A DNA stretch of 64,000 nt. Origin: Fervidobacterium nodosum Rt17-B1. GTDB lineage: Bacteria; Thermotogota; Thermotogae; Thermotogales; Fervidobacteriaceae. The notes beneath the pieces were generated by a model that did no database searches, was not told the DNA's origin, and worked only from the letters and a program-made list of their open reading frames with translations. This document shows, piece after piece, positions 1 to 9,256 of this stretch. Numbering within the stretch: the first letter of the stretch is position 1; every line of letters starts with the position of its first letter. Location: the NCBI RefSeq assembly GCF_000017545.1, contig NC_009718.1, forward strand, positions 1,674,001 through 1,738,000, given 5' to 3'. The position numbers and the translations under genes were made by a program.

Positions 1-165
1 ATGCGAGTTAATACTTGCTCCTCTTTGGACTTCAATAGGATCTGAATCGATATCTTTTTTTGTTACGTTAAAACCTCCGAGGTTTAACGCGCTAACCATT
101 AAAGCAGATTTACCGGAACCGTTATGCCCTACAAGCACTACTGTGCGTTTATCCTTCGCAACCAT
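1..165 (-). CDS. EF-G-like translational GTPase, N-terminal fragment (runs off window)
   Basis: Only the first 55 codons lie in the window. The peptide starts MVAKDKRTVVLVGHNGSGKS, a G1 P-loop (GHNGSGKS) at residues 13-20, as in the EF-G paralogues (EF-G2-like) found beside the canonical fusA in many bacteria. Switch regions and the G4/G5 motifs would lie outside the window. The start is set by a strong ribosome-binding site, GGAGGTGGGG, just before the ATG. The gene has its own promoter (230-258). Another P-loop GTPase or ATPase cannot be excluded from this fragment, but the spacing and the residues after the P-loop fit the EF-G2 type best. Confidence 0.6.
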   Translation of the reverse strand, partial: MVAKDKRTVVLVGHNGSGKSALMVSALNLGGFNVTKKDIDSDPIEVQRGASINSH

Positions 166-229
166 TTCCCCACCTCCAACAGTTTATATAGTTAGAATTA
201 AAAATAAAATGTTAATAACTATCTTATGT

Positions 230-258
230 ATTTTACCAGATTATTTATCTTTTTTCAA
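230..258 (-). promoter_or_regulatory. Sigma-70-type promoter for the EF-G-like gene
   Basis: On the minus strand TTGAAA (253-258) and TAAAAT (230-235) are separated by exactly 17 bases. The expected start near 222 leaves a leader of about 56 nt before the ATG at 165. The same TTGAAA/TAAAAT type recurs before tRNA-Leu in this window. Confidence 0.6.
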
Positions 259-299
259 ACATCCGTTTAATTTTTCAGAATGAAGGATAAAGATTAAGT

Positions 300-821
300 T
301 CAGTATTTTATAATGTAATGTATGTTTATTGTCCCAACATCGTTCAATTTCCTTATATTTTGTAGAATTAAATCGAATTTTCTTGTGATTTCATTGGAAA
401 ATAAGTAAAAATTGCCGGGTAAAATTACAGGTTCAATGGTAAGATGGATGTCAGTAACTATACCTTCATTTAGAAATTGAGTGAAAACACTTTGACCACC
501 AATAACGCAAATATCATTATATCCCATCTTATTTAATGTTTCAACCGCCTCACGAGAACTACAAGATAGTATTAAATCAGGTTTATAATCTAAATTTTCA
601 AAATATTCAATTGTTTTTTTAGTCAACACAACATTAAATCTATTAGGGAGTTTTTTTCCAATGCTTTCAAATGTCTTTCGCCCCATAACTACAACGCCAG
701 AACTTGTGGTAATTTCTTTAAATAAAGCCTTATCTTCTCTACTCCCCCAACTAATGTCATCGCTTTCCATTGTAGCTATAACACCGTGGATATCTGTGAC
801 AGCTAAAAGCCTTACGCGCAT
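300..821 (-). CDS. folA: Dihydrofolate reductase
   Basis: 173-residue cytosolic enzyme that reduces dihydrofolate with NADPH. Family features visible: the N-terminal strand MRVRLLAVTDIHGVIA, an acidic substrate residue in the helix SREDKALFK, the NADPH segment GRKTFESIG, and VIGGQSVF near the second cofactor site. The frame stays open upstream to 989, but that part runs through the groEL terminator and has no initiation signal. The ATG at 821 is preceded by GTAGGTGA and begins the recognisable fold. It lies downstream of groEL on the same strand but is separated from it by a terminator, so it probably has a weak promoter of its own or depends on read-through. Confidence 0.85.
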   Translation of the reverse strand: MRVRLLAVTDIHGVIATMESDDISWGSREDKALFKEITTSSGVVVMGRKTFESIGKKLPNRFNVVLTKKTIEYFENLDYKPDLILSCSSREAVETLNKMGYNDICVIGGQSVFTQFLNEGIVTDIHLTIEPVILPGNFYLFSNEITRKFDLILQNIRKLNDVGTINIHYIIKY

Positions 822-873
822 AGCTTCACCTACTTTTTGAAAATATATTCCAATTAATTTTACCATAAAGAAT

Positions 874-905
874 GAAAAAGCGCCGAGGAACATTTCCTCG
901 ACGCT
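874..905 (-). terminator. Rho-independent terminator after groEL
   Basis: On the minus strand the stem GCGtCGAGGAA / TTCCTCGgCGC with loop ATG(T) is followed by TTTTTC. It lies about 30 nt past the groEL stop codon and before folA. Confidence 0.75.
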
Positions 906-936
906 GTTATTATTAATATTTTTTAAGTATTTAGTA

Positions 937-2553
937 TTAATATTCTGGCATTTCAGGTGCTGCTGGTTTCTTTTCTTCTGGTTTTTCAACTACGAGCACT
1001 TCTGTTGTAAGGAGCATACCCGCAATTGATGCTGCGTTTTGTAGAGCGCTTCTTGTAACCTTTGCTGGGTCGATAATTCCACGTTCGTACATGTTACAGT
1101 ATTCACCTTTAAGGGCATCAAAACCGTATGCTACATCATCTTTTGAAAGTACGTTGTGGATAATTATTGCACCATCGTAACCTGCGTTGAGAGCGATTTG
1201 TCTAATTGGTGCTTCGAGAGCATTGTAGACTATTTGAGCACCGAGTTTTTCGTCACCGGTAAGTTCATTGAGAACTGGTTCAAGAACTTTTCTTGCTCTA
1301 AGTAATGTAATTCCACCGCCAGGGACGATACCTTCTTCAACAGCTGCTCTTGTTGCGCTGAGTGCGTCTTCAATTCTGTGTTTCTTTTCTTTAAGTTCTG
1401 TTTCTGTTGCTGCACCAACCTTAATTACTGCGACACCACCAGCTAATTTTGCCATTCTTTCTTGGAGTGTTTCTTTTTCGTATTCGCTTGTTGTTTGCTC
1501 GATTTGTGCTTTGATTTGTGCAACTCTCTTCTTGATTTCTTCTGGCTTGCCTTTTCCGCCGACAATTATTGTTTCGTCTTTCTTAACTCTTACAACGTCT
1601 GCTCTACCAAGGTCTTGGAGTGTGAGGTCTTCGAGGTTAATTCCAACTTCTTCGCTTGCTACAATACCACCTGTGAGAATTGCTATATCTTGTAACATTG
1701 CTTTTCTTCTGTCACCGAAGCCAGGAGCTTTAACTGCTACGGTGTTAAGTGTTCCCTTGAGTTTGTTGAGAACTAACGTTGTGAGAACTTCACCTTCAAC
1801 ATCTTCTGCGATAATTACAAGTGGTCTTCCTGTTTGAGCTACTTTTTCAAGAATAGGGATGAGCGGTTTAACGTTTGAAAGTTTTCTATCTGTGATGAGT
1901 ATGAATGGTTCATTGTAAACGACTTCCATCTTTTCTGGGTCTGTTACAAAGTATGGTGAGATGTAACCTCTGTCGAATTGCATACCTTCTGTAAATTCAA
2001 CGTAAGTATCAATTGTTTTGCTATCTTCGACTGTGATAACTCCATCTTCGCCAACTTTTTCCATTGCTTCTGCGATTAATTTACCAATTTCTTCACTATT
2101 TGCACTGATTGATGCGACGTGTGCGATATCCTCTGTGCTTGAAAGTTTCTTTGAAATTTTCTTAATCTCTTCAACAACCTTTGATGTTGCTTTGTCGATA
2201 CCTTTTTTAATCAATATCGGATTTGCGCCAGCTGCTACCATCTTGAGTCCTTCTTTAATCATCGCTTGAGCAAGAACTGTAGCCGTTGTTGTACCGTCAC
2301 CAGCAACATCATTAGTCTTGCTTGCAACTTCTTTAACAAGTTGTGCACCAAGATTTGCAAATTTGTCTTCTAATTCAATTTCTTTTGCTATAGAGACACC
2401 ATCATTTGTAATTGTTGGGCTGCCCCATGATTTTTCAATAACAACATTTCTACCTTTTGGACCCAATGTAATCTTAACTGCATTAGCGACTGCATCTACA
2501 CCTGCTTCTAATGACCTTCTTGCTTCTTCACTGTATCTTAATAACTTTGCCAT
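937..2553 (-). CDS. groL: Chaperonin GroEL (60 kDa)
   Basis: 538 residues, full length for the family. It starts [18 protein letters not shown] and contains the ATP-site segments LGPKGRNVV and [10 protein letters not shown]. The apical domain is normal, and the late segment [10 protein letters not shown] is present. The C-terminus ends in a short charged and proline tail ([10 protein letters not shown]), not the Gly-Met repeat of proteobacterial GroEL. It forms the double-ring folding chamber with GroES in the cytosol. The ribosome-binding site AGGAGGTG precedes the ATG. The gene starts 21 nt after groES and shares its heat-shock promoter. A terminator follows at 874-905. Confidence 0.97.
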   Translation of the reverse strand: MAKLLRYSEEARRSLEAGVDAVANAVKITLGPKGRNVVIEKSWGSPTITNDGVSIAKEIELEDKFANLGAQLVKEVASKTNDVAGDGTTTATVLAQAMIKEGLKMVAAGANPILIKKGIDKATSKVVEEIKKISKKLSSTEDIAHVASISANSEEIGKLIAEAMEKVGEDGVITVEDSKTIDTYVEFTEGMQFDRGYISPYFVTDPEKMEVVYNEPFILITDRKLSNVKPLIPILEKVAQTGRPLVIIAEDVEGEVLTTLVLNKLKGTLNTVAVKAPGFGDRRKAMLQDIAILTGGIVASEEVGINLEDLTLQDLGRADVVRVKKDETIIVGGKGKPEEIKKRVAQIKAQIEQTTSEYEKETLQERMAKLAGGVAVIKVGAATETELKEKKHRIEDALSATRAAVEEGIVPGGGITLLRARKVLEPVLNELTGDEKLGAQIVYNALEAPIRQIALNAGYDGAIIIHNVLSKDDVAYGFDALKGEYCNMYERGIIDPAKVTRSALQNAASIAGMLLTTEVLVVEKPEEKKPAAPEMPEY

Positions 2554-2574
2554 ATCTCACACCTCCTTGAATTT

Positions 2575-2844
2575 TTACTCTTCTATTTTTGCTAAAATAT
2601 CGCTTACATCAATGATGATGTAATCTTCATCATCTATCTTTATTTCCGTGCCAGAGTACTTGTTGTAAATTACCTTATCTCCAACTTTGAGTTGGCAATC
2701 CTCAGGAAGTTTACCAACTTCAACAATCTCTGCTTTCATGGGTTTTTCTTTTGCGGCATCTGGAAGGACAATTCCACCTGCTGTCTTTTTTTCTTCAATG
2801 ATGGGCTTAATAAGTAACCTTTCACCGAGTGGTTTCACTTTCAT
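2575..2844 (-). CDS. groS: Co-chaperonin GroES (10 kDa)
   Basis: 89 residues, the usual length. It starts [14 protein letters not shown], the mobile loop [19 protein letters not shown] is conserved, and the dome/roof segment continues [16 protein letters not shown]. It caps the GroEL ring during ATP-dependent folding. The ribosome-binding site AGGAGGGGG lies before the ATG. It is the first gene of the groES-groEL operon. The leader carries a promoter (2910-2937) and an imperfect CIRCE-type inverted repeat (2879-2905), which suggests HrcA control. Confidence 0.97.
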   Translation of the reverse strand: MKVKPLGERLLIKPIIEEKKTAGGIVLPDAAKEKPMKAEIVEVGKLPEDCQLKVGDKVIYNKYSGTEIKIDDEDYIIIDVSDILAKIEE

Positions 2845-2878
2845 ACTCTTACCCCCTCCTGTCTAAGATTTGGTTTGA

Positions 2879-2905
2879 TTATCACTCTAATATTCCGTTT
2901 GTTAA
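2879..2905 (-). promoter_or_regulatory. Degenerate CIRCE operator (putative HrcA site)
   Basis: On the minus strand TTAACAAAC, then exactly 9 nt, then GAGTGATAA. Against the CIRCE consensus (TTAGCACTC-N9-GAGTGCTAA) the right half matches 8 of 9 and the left half 6 of 9. It sits 4 nt after the -10 box and overlaps the expected transcription start, the normal place for CIRCE before groESL. HrcA itself is not in the window. Confidence 0.55.
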
Positions 2906-2909
2906 TTTT

Positions 2910-2937
2910 AGTATAACAAAAAAGGGCAGTTTGTGAA
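2910..2937 (-). promoter_or_regulatory. groESL promoter
   Basis: Minus-strand TTCACA (2932-2937), 16-nt spacer, TATACT (2910-2915). It lies directly upstream of the CIRCE-like repeat and about 65 nt before the groES start codon. Confidence 0.65.
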
Positions 2938-3130
2938 TTGCCGTTTTGACTGAATATAGCTTAATGTTAAAATCTAAACAGAAATATTTGCACATTTCTT
3001 CTTTTTTCTTATTCTTTCTTTGGATAAAATTTTCAGATGTTCATCGTGCAGATAAATTCATGACATTTTGAGAAACTCAACAACATATTTGTACCTTAGT
3101 TTCTTAATACTCGATATATGAGTCACATCA

Positions 3131-3757
3131 TCATTCAAATACGTCTTTGATATTTTCATGAAACTCCTCAAAATCTTCAACTTGCTTCTCAACAAAGTCC
3201 TTCCACCTTTCAAAATCGCTTACAGCCAACTCTATACGTTTTTTCCAATCAACTAAGTGACTAACAAGCTGTTTCATGTTCGATAACGATTGGACATCAA
3301 CCTCATTTTGAAGTTTACTGACGGTCAAAAACATCTCTACAACTTTATTGTTTCCAGTTTTTACAAGTTCCATCAACTGAGAAAACTGTTTCTCCCAGGT
3401 TTCAAATACACTTACAACTTTTTCAGCTGTTTCTTCAAAATCGTACTCTTCATTATCATCTTCATCGTACTCACCGATTTGGTCTATTGAATTCTGTGCC
3501 ATATCTATAAATTGATCAACCATGTCGTAGAACTCCTCGAGCCAGTCGTCCATGTTGTCGGCTAAATCAGATACGTAATCAAGCCAGTCTTCTACCTTCT
3601 CAGAAACTTCTGAAACCATATCTGAAAGTTCGTCTAAGACCTCATTCAAAGAAGAGAGATAGTTGTTTTTTTGATTAACAACGAAGAGCTTTTTCTCAAG
3701 CTCGGTATGTTTGTTAATAATTTCTGAAATACGCTCATTAATAGCTTCAAAATCCAT
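3131..3757 (-). CDS. Acidic coiled-coil protein of unknown function
   Basis: 208 residues, not recognised. The protein is strongly acidic and almost entirely helical. Heptad-like Leu/Val spacing runs through most of it, and the middle is Asp/Glu/Trp-rich (segments such as VEDWLDYVSDLADNMDDW). No signal peptide, membrane segment or catalytic motif is visible. The start codon follows a GGGGGGAC ribosome-binding site. It is a single gene, with no clear terminator before the groES promoter region. A structural or scaffold protein, or a partner of a coiled-coil complex, would fit, but no function should be assigned. Confidence 0.7.
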   Translation of the reverse strand: MDFEAINERISEIINKHTELEKKLFVVNQKNNYLSSLNEVLDELSDMVSEVSEKVEDWLDYVSDLADNMDDWLEEFYDMVDQFIDMAQNSIDQIGEYDEDDNEEYDFEETAEKVVSVFETWEKQFSQLMELVKTGNNKVVEMFLTVSKLQNEVDVQSLSNMKQLVSHLVDWKKRIELAVSDFERWKDFVEKQVEDFEEFHENIKDVFE

Positions 3758-3905
3758 ATACGTCCCCCCTTGTAGCTGTTAAATATAGGCTCAAATGAAA
3801 GTGTTCAACTGTCTTAAGCAGTACCTGTAAATTTCTTCGCTTTATTATATCACAAATCTAAGAGGTCACATTTAATCTTGCTTCTAATCGACAAATTAAT
3901 AAACA

Positions 3906-3935
3906 AAAAGCCCTGAGAAGAATTCAGGGCTTTTT
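3906..3935. terminator. Bidirectional terminator between tRNA-Ala and the coiled-coil gene
   Basis: Perfect stem AAAAAGCCCTGA / TCAGGGCTTTTT around a short loop. T-runs occur on both strands. It most likely ends the minus-strand tRNA-Ala transcript, which lies 18 nt upstream in that direction. Confidence 0.75.
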
Positions 3936-3952
3936 CACGATCTATTGAAATT

Positions 3953-4028
3953 TGGTGGAGCCGATGGGACTTGAACCCACGACCTCTACCGTGCCATGGT
4001 AGCGCTCTCCCACCTGAGCTACGGCCCC
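3953..4028 (-). tRNA. tRNA-Ala (anticodon GGC)
   Basis: 76 nt including an encoded CCA. The acceptor arms GGGGCCG and CGGCTCC pair with one G-U. The D-arm segment TAGCTCAG and T-arm segment GGGTTCAAGTCC are canonical. The anticodon stem CTACC/GGTAG encloses ATGGCAC, giving GGC. It has its own promoter and a terminator. Confidence 0.95.
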
Positions 4029-4069
4029 ACTGGATATACCAATTGTTTGACGCTAATCATTTTACCATA

Positions 4070-4099
4070 TTTATACAAAAAATCAAGATATTTTGTCAA
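4070..4099 (-). promoter_or_regulatory. tRNA-Ala promoter
   Basis: Minus strand: consensus TTGACA (4094-4099), 18-nt spacer, TATAAA (4070-4075). An overlapping alternative is TTGATT with a 16-nt spacer and TAAAAT. Either places the start shortly before the tRNA. Confidence 0.6.
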
Positions 4100-4204
4100 T
4101 TTTAAGCATGATTAATGAAGCAAATATATTTTTACATAGGATTTTAGATAATATATGTAGAAATAAGATTTGGTGAATTTTATGGATAACTGGAGGTGTC
4201 AAGC

Positions 4205-5776
4205 ATGAAGAGAATTCATGCAAGTGGCTTTTTTGGAATATTTATTACCGTTATTTTAATAGTTTCATTAGCCTCTTGTGTTGCAAAAAAACTTGATGAT
4301 TCTAATAGTCAAAAAATATCTATTTCAATTCCTTCTGTTGCTGTTATTGGAACACCGATAAATATCAATGTGGAGCCAAGAGAACCGGGTATATCGAATA
4401 TAAAGGTAATTATTAGTAACAACAGTTATAACGAATTGATGTTGTTAAGCGCTTACCCTTATAGCAAAACCTGGTCACCTAAAATGCCAGGTGTGTATAC
4501 GGTAAAAGCCGAAGGGTATTCTATAACTGAAGGTAAATGGTATACTGCATCCTCGACTTTGACAGTATATGATTTGGTCCCACCTTACTTAAAAGATATA
4601 AAGCTTATTCCAGAGGTGCCATATGTTGGTGACGAGGTACTTTTACAACTGAAATTAGATGGTGAAAATCCTTTTGTAGATATCAATGTTAATGGAATTT
4701 TGAGTTCGAGCACGTCGTGGTTTAGTTCTTCGACAAAGACTTCTGATAAATACGTTTATCTAAGATTGCCAAGGATAACAGAACCCGGAAAGACTGAATT
4801 GTTTTTACGTTCGGTTGCTTACAAAAGTGAAGATGCGACAAAACTAATTTTTGATGTAAGGCCAAGAGATTTAACACCGCCTAATATAAGTGTTTATGCG
4901 GATACTTTTTATTCTGAAAACTCCAATGTCTCAGTTAGGATAGAGCTTACAGACGATATAAACTTGAAAAAGTACATGCTTACGTTTGATGATAAAGTTA
5001 TATCTGAGGAGAATATATCCGGTAAGAAATTTGTGAAAGAAGTCATGATAGGTAAAAGCGAGATTGGAACGCATGCGATAAATGTAGTAGCGTATGATGC
5101 AGAAGGTAATATGAATACATATGCAAAAAGGATATACATTGGTGGCACGGCGCTTAGCTTTAACGTTCAAGTTAGCCCATCTGAACCAACCGCAAACGCT
5201 TCCGCAGTTATTGCTATGGTGCCGAATGAGAAAAATGTTATCTATACGAGAATCGTTTTTCTTGTTGATGGTCATGAGATTGCTGATTTTAGCAGTAATG
5301 GGGATACATCGGCTCAGAGTTTTGCAATATGGTCAGTTGAAGAAGGTACACACTTTATAACGATATACGCAGAATCCAAAGATGGAAGGGCTGGAATCGC
5401 CGAGACATGGGTAAGTGTAAAAGATTACAATGGGCCAAGGTTTGTTTCTTTAAAGGCAAACGGAATAGAACTTAAAAAAACTGAGGATAACTATGTTTTC
5501 CCTGGTTTAGTAACTTTCTCGCTTACAGTAGAAGATCCAGGCGGAATTAGTTTAACTGCTTTGCCACGCTTGTTAGTTAAAGAAGATGAATTTGCTACTT
5601 ACTATAGAGATTTACAAATGGAAGTAGAGGAAGTTTCACCCAATGGTAGAGTAGTAACTTTCTCTGTGACAACACCTATGTCTTTAGGGCAATATTACAT
5701 ATCTGTCATGAACGTTCAAGATAAAAGTGGTAATTTGATGAGAGATATAGGTAGATTCTTATTGTATGTACAATGA
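4205..5776 (+). CDS. Exported lipoprotein with Ig-like domains
   Basis: 523 residues, function unknown. The N-terminus is a lipoprotein signal: basic MKRIH, a hydrophobic stretch, then the lipobox SLASC with the modified Cys at about residue 25. The rest is beta-rich and looks like serial Ig/FnIII-like modules (recurring patterns such as PGVYTVKAEGYS, VPPYLKDIKL, TPPNISVYAD, GTHAINVVAYDAEGN). The frame is open to a GTG at 4196, but GGAGGTG spaced 8 nt from the ATG at 4205 fixes the start. It is the first of three co-directional exported proteins, so a role at the outer sheath or periplasm is likely. Confidence 0.75.
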   Translation: MKRIHASGFFGIFITVILIVSLASCVAKKLDDSNSQKISISIPSVAVIGTPININVEPREPGISNIKVIISNNSYNELMLLSAYPYSKTWSPKMPGVYTVKAEGYSITEGKWYTASSTLTVYDLVPPYLKDIKLIPEVPYVGDEVLLQLKLDGENPFVDINVNGILSSSTSWFSSSTKTSDKYVYLRLPRITEPGKTELFLRSVAYKSEDATKLIFDVRPRDLTPPNISVYADTFYSENSNVSVRIELTDDINLKKYMLTFDDKVISEENISGKKFVKEVMIGKSEIGTHAINVVAYDAEGNMNTYAKRIYIGGTALSFNVQVSPSEPTANASAVIAMVPNEKNVIYTRIVFLVDGHEIADFSSNGDTSAQSFAIWSVEEGTHFITIYAESKDGRAGIAETWVSVKDYNGPRFVSLKANGIELKKTEDNYVFPGLVTFSLTVEDPGGISLTALPRLLVKEDEFATYYRDLQMEVEEVSPNGRVVTFSVTTPMSLGQYYISVMNVQDKSGNLMRDIGRFLLYVQ

Positions 5777-5882
5777 GAATTGAAAAGATAAAATTTATTC
5801 CAATAAAAAATACTCAATTGGTTCCGATAATATGTATGAATATATTATAAATAGTATCTGTTTTTAACATGGAGGTGGGTTT

Positions 5883-8555
5883 ATGAATAAAAGAAAACAG
5901 TTCTCTTTCTTGTTTTTTGTCCTTATTTCAGCATTTTTCGTACAAACTTTTGCTGCACTTAACACTTCAGGTTTATGGTCAACTACGAAGTACAGTTGGG
6001 TTCTTCCTGGAAAATACGGTCCGGGGGTTATAGCAAAGAACGGCGGCAACTTATTGGTACTTTCCAAGGATGGAGCGGTTTACGAACTTCAAATGTCTGG
6101 TGCTATGGTTGCTTTAGGTCAAGTTAGTGGTATAAACAACGTTGTTGCACCACCAACGTATGTAGAAAATGGTTCTAATAAGTATCTTATATGGGTAACA
6201 GCTCAGGAAACAGCACAAAATAAACTGAATGTTTTAAAAATAAATGGTTCATTTGGAACGCCAGAATCTTTTAATATTGATGGTTCTGCTTACGGGCTTG
6301 TCGCTTACGCTAATGGAGCAAATTTAGTTATAATTACCGCAACGATGAAAGGAACGGTTTACAAAGTAACGTTTGATGGTACTAACTTTACTCCTAGTTC
6401 CGTTACTGTTGGTGGACCTGTAAAAGTTCCGCCACTTATGAGTCCTTCCAAAGATAAAGTTTATATTTTAACGCAAAATGGAAAATTTTACAGTATTAAT
6501 GTCGCAGCATTCAGTACTCCTAATCTTATTCTTTCTATCGGTGATGAATTTTCAACACCTATGGCTATGGACGAAAGCGGTTTCATATATGCTCTAAGTA
6601 CGGCAGGATATCTTTATAAGATTGATCCTTCTGGGTCGGAAAATCACGTACGTTTCTTATCAGCTTCGAACAGTTCAGGCCCTCTTATAGATGGTGAAGG
6701 ATATATCTACATATTTGGTGATAATGGTAAAGTTGCTGCGCTAAACAAAAATTTGCTTAAACTTGGTGAATACTCCATCGGTCAGCAGATAACAACGACG
6801 CCAGCTATAGTGAAAGGGCGTGATGGGATAACTTACCTGATAATTCCCTCTTCTTCGACAGGTGGTACTGGAAAAATAACTATACTTAGTTTTAATCCTA
6901 CAAGGGGTGTATTTTCCAAAGAATGGGAGGTAACTACAACAAGTACATTCCCAATAAGCGCTGCTGTTAACGTTGCACCACTTGGAGCTCTTCACAATGA
7001 TAATTACTATTTTGCAACGGCAACGAACGATGGAACAATTTACGCATGGCAGTTTGATGCAATAGGGCCATACGGTGTTTGGGCAATGTACGGTCAGAAT
7101 ATAAACCACACAGGTTTTGTTGACTCAGCTTCTGGGTCATTTAAAAAGAGAATATTCATAACCGCCAAAGAAGGATTTTATGGAAAAGAATTGAGTGGAG
7201 CGTTATTCAATAATACAGGTACTTATGGACTACTTTACGATGCAAAATTAATAAATCCAGATAATACAATTGCTGTAACTCTTTCTAATTTAAGAACGAA
7301 TGAAACAAACTTAGCTAAAATTCCAGAAGGAATACCAGGATCTCAAAAACTCGAAGTAAAGTTCGCTACGCCAACCGGTGGATTATTATTATTTACTCCA
7401 TCGTTTAGTGTTCAAGGAGGTTCTAAACCAACCGTTGACTCGACTTTTACTTTCAGATTTTGGAAAACGGGACAAAATGAATATGAAGGTTCTGAGGGAG
7501 ATAATCCAGCCATATTAACTTACATGTTCAACGATAGGTATTTAACTGTTTTTACGGATGCTACTTACACCTTCTATATTTATAATAAATATCCATTGCA
7601 AACAAATAGTGAGGCTACAGATTCTATTGATGTTAAATTTGATTATAACACTTATCGTTCAAATCCAAATAGTGCAGTACACACTGTTGACGCTAACACA
7701 AATTATCAAGGTCAACAGTGGTATGCGTACAAATGGGTTGTCTATCAGTGGAACCCAGATGACCCAAGAGGTTTTGAGAAGAATACTTATTACGACAAAG
7801 ATAGTATCCGGTTACCTATAAAAGGTCCTGCTTACATTGAGATTTATTACGCGCAACTCAGTGCAACAGTTACTTTGTTATTGCCTGAGTTCGCAATCGG
7901 GAAAACTCGCGCTTATCTGTTCTTGGATGCTGCAACTAACTCTATAGCATACAACATTGATTTAAAACCGTTATCTGGTATAACAATAGATAGTGTATTA
8001 TCTGAGGAATTTGCGAACAATGTATCCAAAGTGAATTCACTAAGTTTTGTTAGGCCAACAGAATTGAAATACACTTTGAATAGTATGGAAAATCCGCTTC
8101 CTGGAACAACAAGGGTAGCAACTATCGTTGTCAACTTAAACTTCCCGGAGAAAACAACATTTGAATCAAATGGTGATAGCTTATTTTTGCAGAAATTTGA
8201 CTTATATGGTTACGCACAAATTCAAGGTCAGTTGGTTGATCCAGAAAACTTAAGGGCAAAACGTGTATTTAAAACTAACAAATACCTTTATGTTGTTGGC
8301 GATTTCAACGGTGATTTTGTAGTGGATATAAATGACTGGAACTTATTTGTGAATGTGCTAGGTACTACGGTGTCTGGAAACGATTTGATTTATAACATAG
8401 GACCGAGAGAAGATTTCAACCCGCCATATCCAAATTATACGAATTACAGGGCAGGTTACTTGACAGATACGACAAATGATATAACGGAATCTGATTTGTA
8501 CTATTTCACAACAATGTTTGGTTTTGCTGTTCCTGAAAGTGAAAGGGTTAAATAA
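5883..8555 (+). CDS. Secreted propeller-like protein with C-terminal dockerin-like module
   Basis: 890 residues. The signal peptide (MNKRKQFSFLFFVLISAFFV...FAA) is followed by about 400 residues of PQQ/beta-propeller-like repeats (segments such as GNLLVLSKDGAVYELQ, DKVYILTQNGKFYSIN, GEGYIYIFGDNGKVAALN). A beta-rich middle follows. The C-terminus has a dockerin type I-like calcium loop (DFNGDFVVDINDWNLF, near residue 805) and a degenerate second repeat about 60 residues later (NDITESDLYYF). The start is preceded by GGAGGTGGGTTT. It follows the lipoprotein gene and precedes another, probably one operon. Protein or glycan display is possible. No cohesin is visible in the window. Confidence 0.75.
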   Translation: MNKRKQFSFLFFVLISAFFVQTFAALNTSGLWSTTKYSWVLPGKYGPGVIAKNGGNLLVLSKDGAVYELQMSGAMVALGQVSGINNVVAPPTYVENGSNKYLIWVTAQETAQNKLNVLKINGSFGTPESFNIDGSAYGLVAYANGANLVIITATMKGTVYKVTFDGTNFTPSSVTVGGPVKVPPLMSPSKDKVYILTQNGKFYSINVAAFSTPNLILSIGDEFSTPMAMDESGFIYALSTAGYLYKIDPSGSENHVRFLSASNSSGPLIDGEGYIYIFGDNGKVAALNKNLLKLGEYSIGQQITTTPAIVKGRDGITYLIIPSSSTGGTGKITILSFNPTRGVFSKEWEVTTTSTFPISAAVNVAPLGALHNDNYYFATATNDGTIYAWQFDAIGPYGVWAMYGQNINHTGFVDSASGSFKKRIFITAKEGFYGKELSGALFNNTGTYGLLYDAKLINPDNTIAVTLSNLRTNETNLAKIPEGIPGSQKLEVKFATPTGGLLLFTPSFSVQGGSKPTVDSTFTFRFWKTGQNEYEGSEGDNPAILTYMFNDRYLTVFTDATYTFYIYNKYPLQTNSEATDSIDVKFDYNTYRSNPNSAVHTVDANTNYQGQQWYAYKWVVYQWNPDDPRGFEKNTYYDKDSIRLPIKGPAYIEIYYAQLSATVTLLLPEFAIGKTRAYLFLDAATNSIAYNIDLKPLSGITIDSVLSEEFANNVSKVNSLSFVRPTELKYTLNSMENPLPGTTRVATIVVNLNFPEKTTFESNGDSLFLQKFDLYGYAQIQGQLVDPENLRAKRVFKTNKYLYVVGDFNGDFVVDINDWNLFVNVLGTTVSGNDLIYNIGPREDFNPPYPNYTNYRAGYLTDTTNDITESDLYYFTTMFGFAVPESERVK

Positions 8556-8578
8556 TTGGTGGAAAGGTGGTGAAAAAT

Positions 8579-9202
8579 ATGAAGAGAAATATGAATAAGA
8601 TAATGTTTATAGCTTTACTGTCTTTGCTGTTTGTCTTTTCAAGTTGTGGCATTATTAAAAATAATAACTCAAATAGTAACTCAAGTACTGTGAAGACAAC
8701 AATCAATATCTACGATCCATATGGCAACAAGTTATTTATAGATGGAACAATAAATGGTTACAAGATTCAAGCTGATAAAGATGGTGTTTTCGTCGCAGCT
8801 AAGATAGAAAACGTTTCAAGTTACAAATTCAACGAAGAATTGACTTTGTTTAAAGTAAAAAGTGTTGACGTTGTGTCAGGTAAAGAAGTTAATATTGTTC
8901 TTGAAAGAAATGATAAAAATGGAATTAATATTTTAAGGACGGCTGATGGAAAGTTAATGTTCTATGCTATAGGATATGGTGATAAACCGTACTTCCAAGT
9001 TTGGCTCAAAGATAGATTAGCTGGATTTACTCAAATAAACTTGAATAAAGGCCAAACACTCTTAGCAGGTAACTGGCTAATTGGTGTTGGAAAAGGAATG
9101 GGGAAAGTTGGATTGGATATGAATCCTAACGAAATTGTTGTGAAACTAAATATACCAGCAACAAATGCTCCAAGGATAGCTAAGATTGAGGAAATTAAGT
9201 GA
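8579..9202 (+). CDS. Small exported lipoprotein
   Basis: 207 residues, not recognised by family. The lipoprotein signal ends in the lipobox FSSC, followed by an Asn/Ser linker (IIKNNNSNSNSS). The first half looks like a carboxypeptidase-regulatory or PEGA-type beta fold (TTINIYDPYGNKLFIDGTIN). The second half is beta-rich with no motif. A GTG at 8567 is in frame, but GGAAAGGTGG sits ideally for the ATG at 8579. It ends the three-gene exported-protein operon and is followed by a bidirectional terminator. Confidence 0.7.
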   Translation: MKRNMNKIMFIALLSLLFVFSSCGIIKNNNSNSNSSTVKTTINIYDPYGNKLFIDGTINGYKIQADKDGVFVAAKIENVSSYKFNEELTLFKVKSVDVVSGKEVNIVLERNDKNGINILRTADGKLMFYAIGYGDKPYFQVWLKDRLAGFTQINLNKGQTLLAGNWLIGVGKGMGKVGLDMNPNEIVVKLNIPATNAPRIAKIEEIK

Positions 9203-9222
9203 TAATGTGAATTAGAAACAAC

Positions 9223-9255
9223 AAAATAGCCTCTGCGTTAAGCAGAGGCTATTTT
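9223..9255. terminator. Bidirectional terminator between convergent genes
   Basis: Perfect stem AAAATAGCCTCTGC / GCAGAGGCTATTTT with a loop of about 4 nt. It separates the plus-strand lipoprotein gene from the minus-strand MFS gene and can serve both. Confidence 0.85.
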
Positions 9256-9256
9256 G

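Noticed and set aside
822-989. 56-codon N-terminal extension of the DHFR frame
   Set aside because: It runs through the groEL terminator and lacks a ribosome-binding site; the family fold begins at the ATG at 821.
1268-1837. 189-codon open frame on the plus strand
   Set aside because: Antisense to groEL, low-complexity Ser/Thr/Leu content, no start signal.
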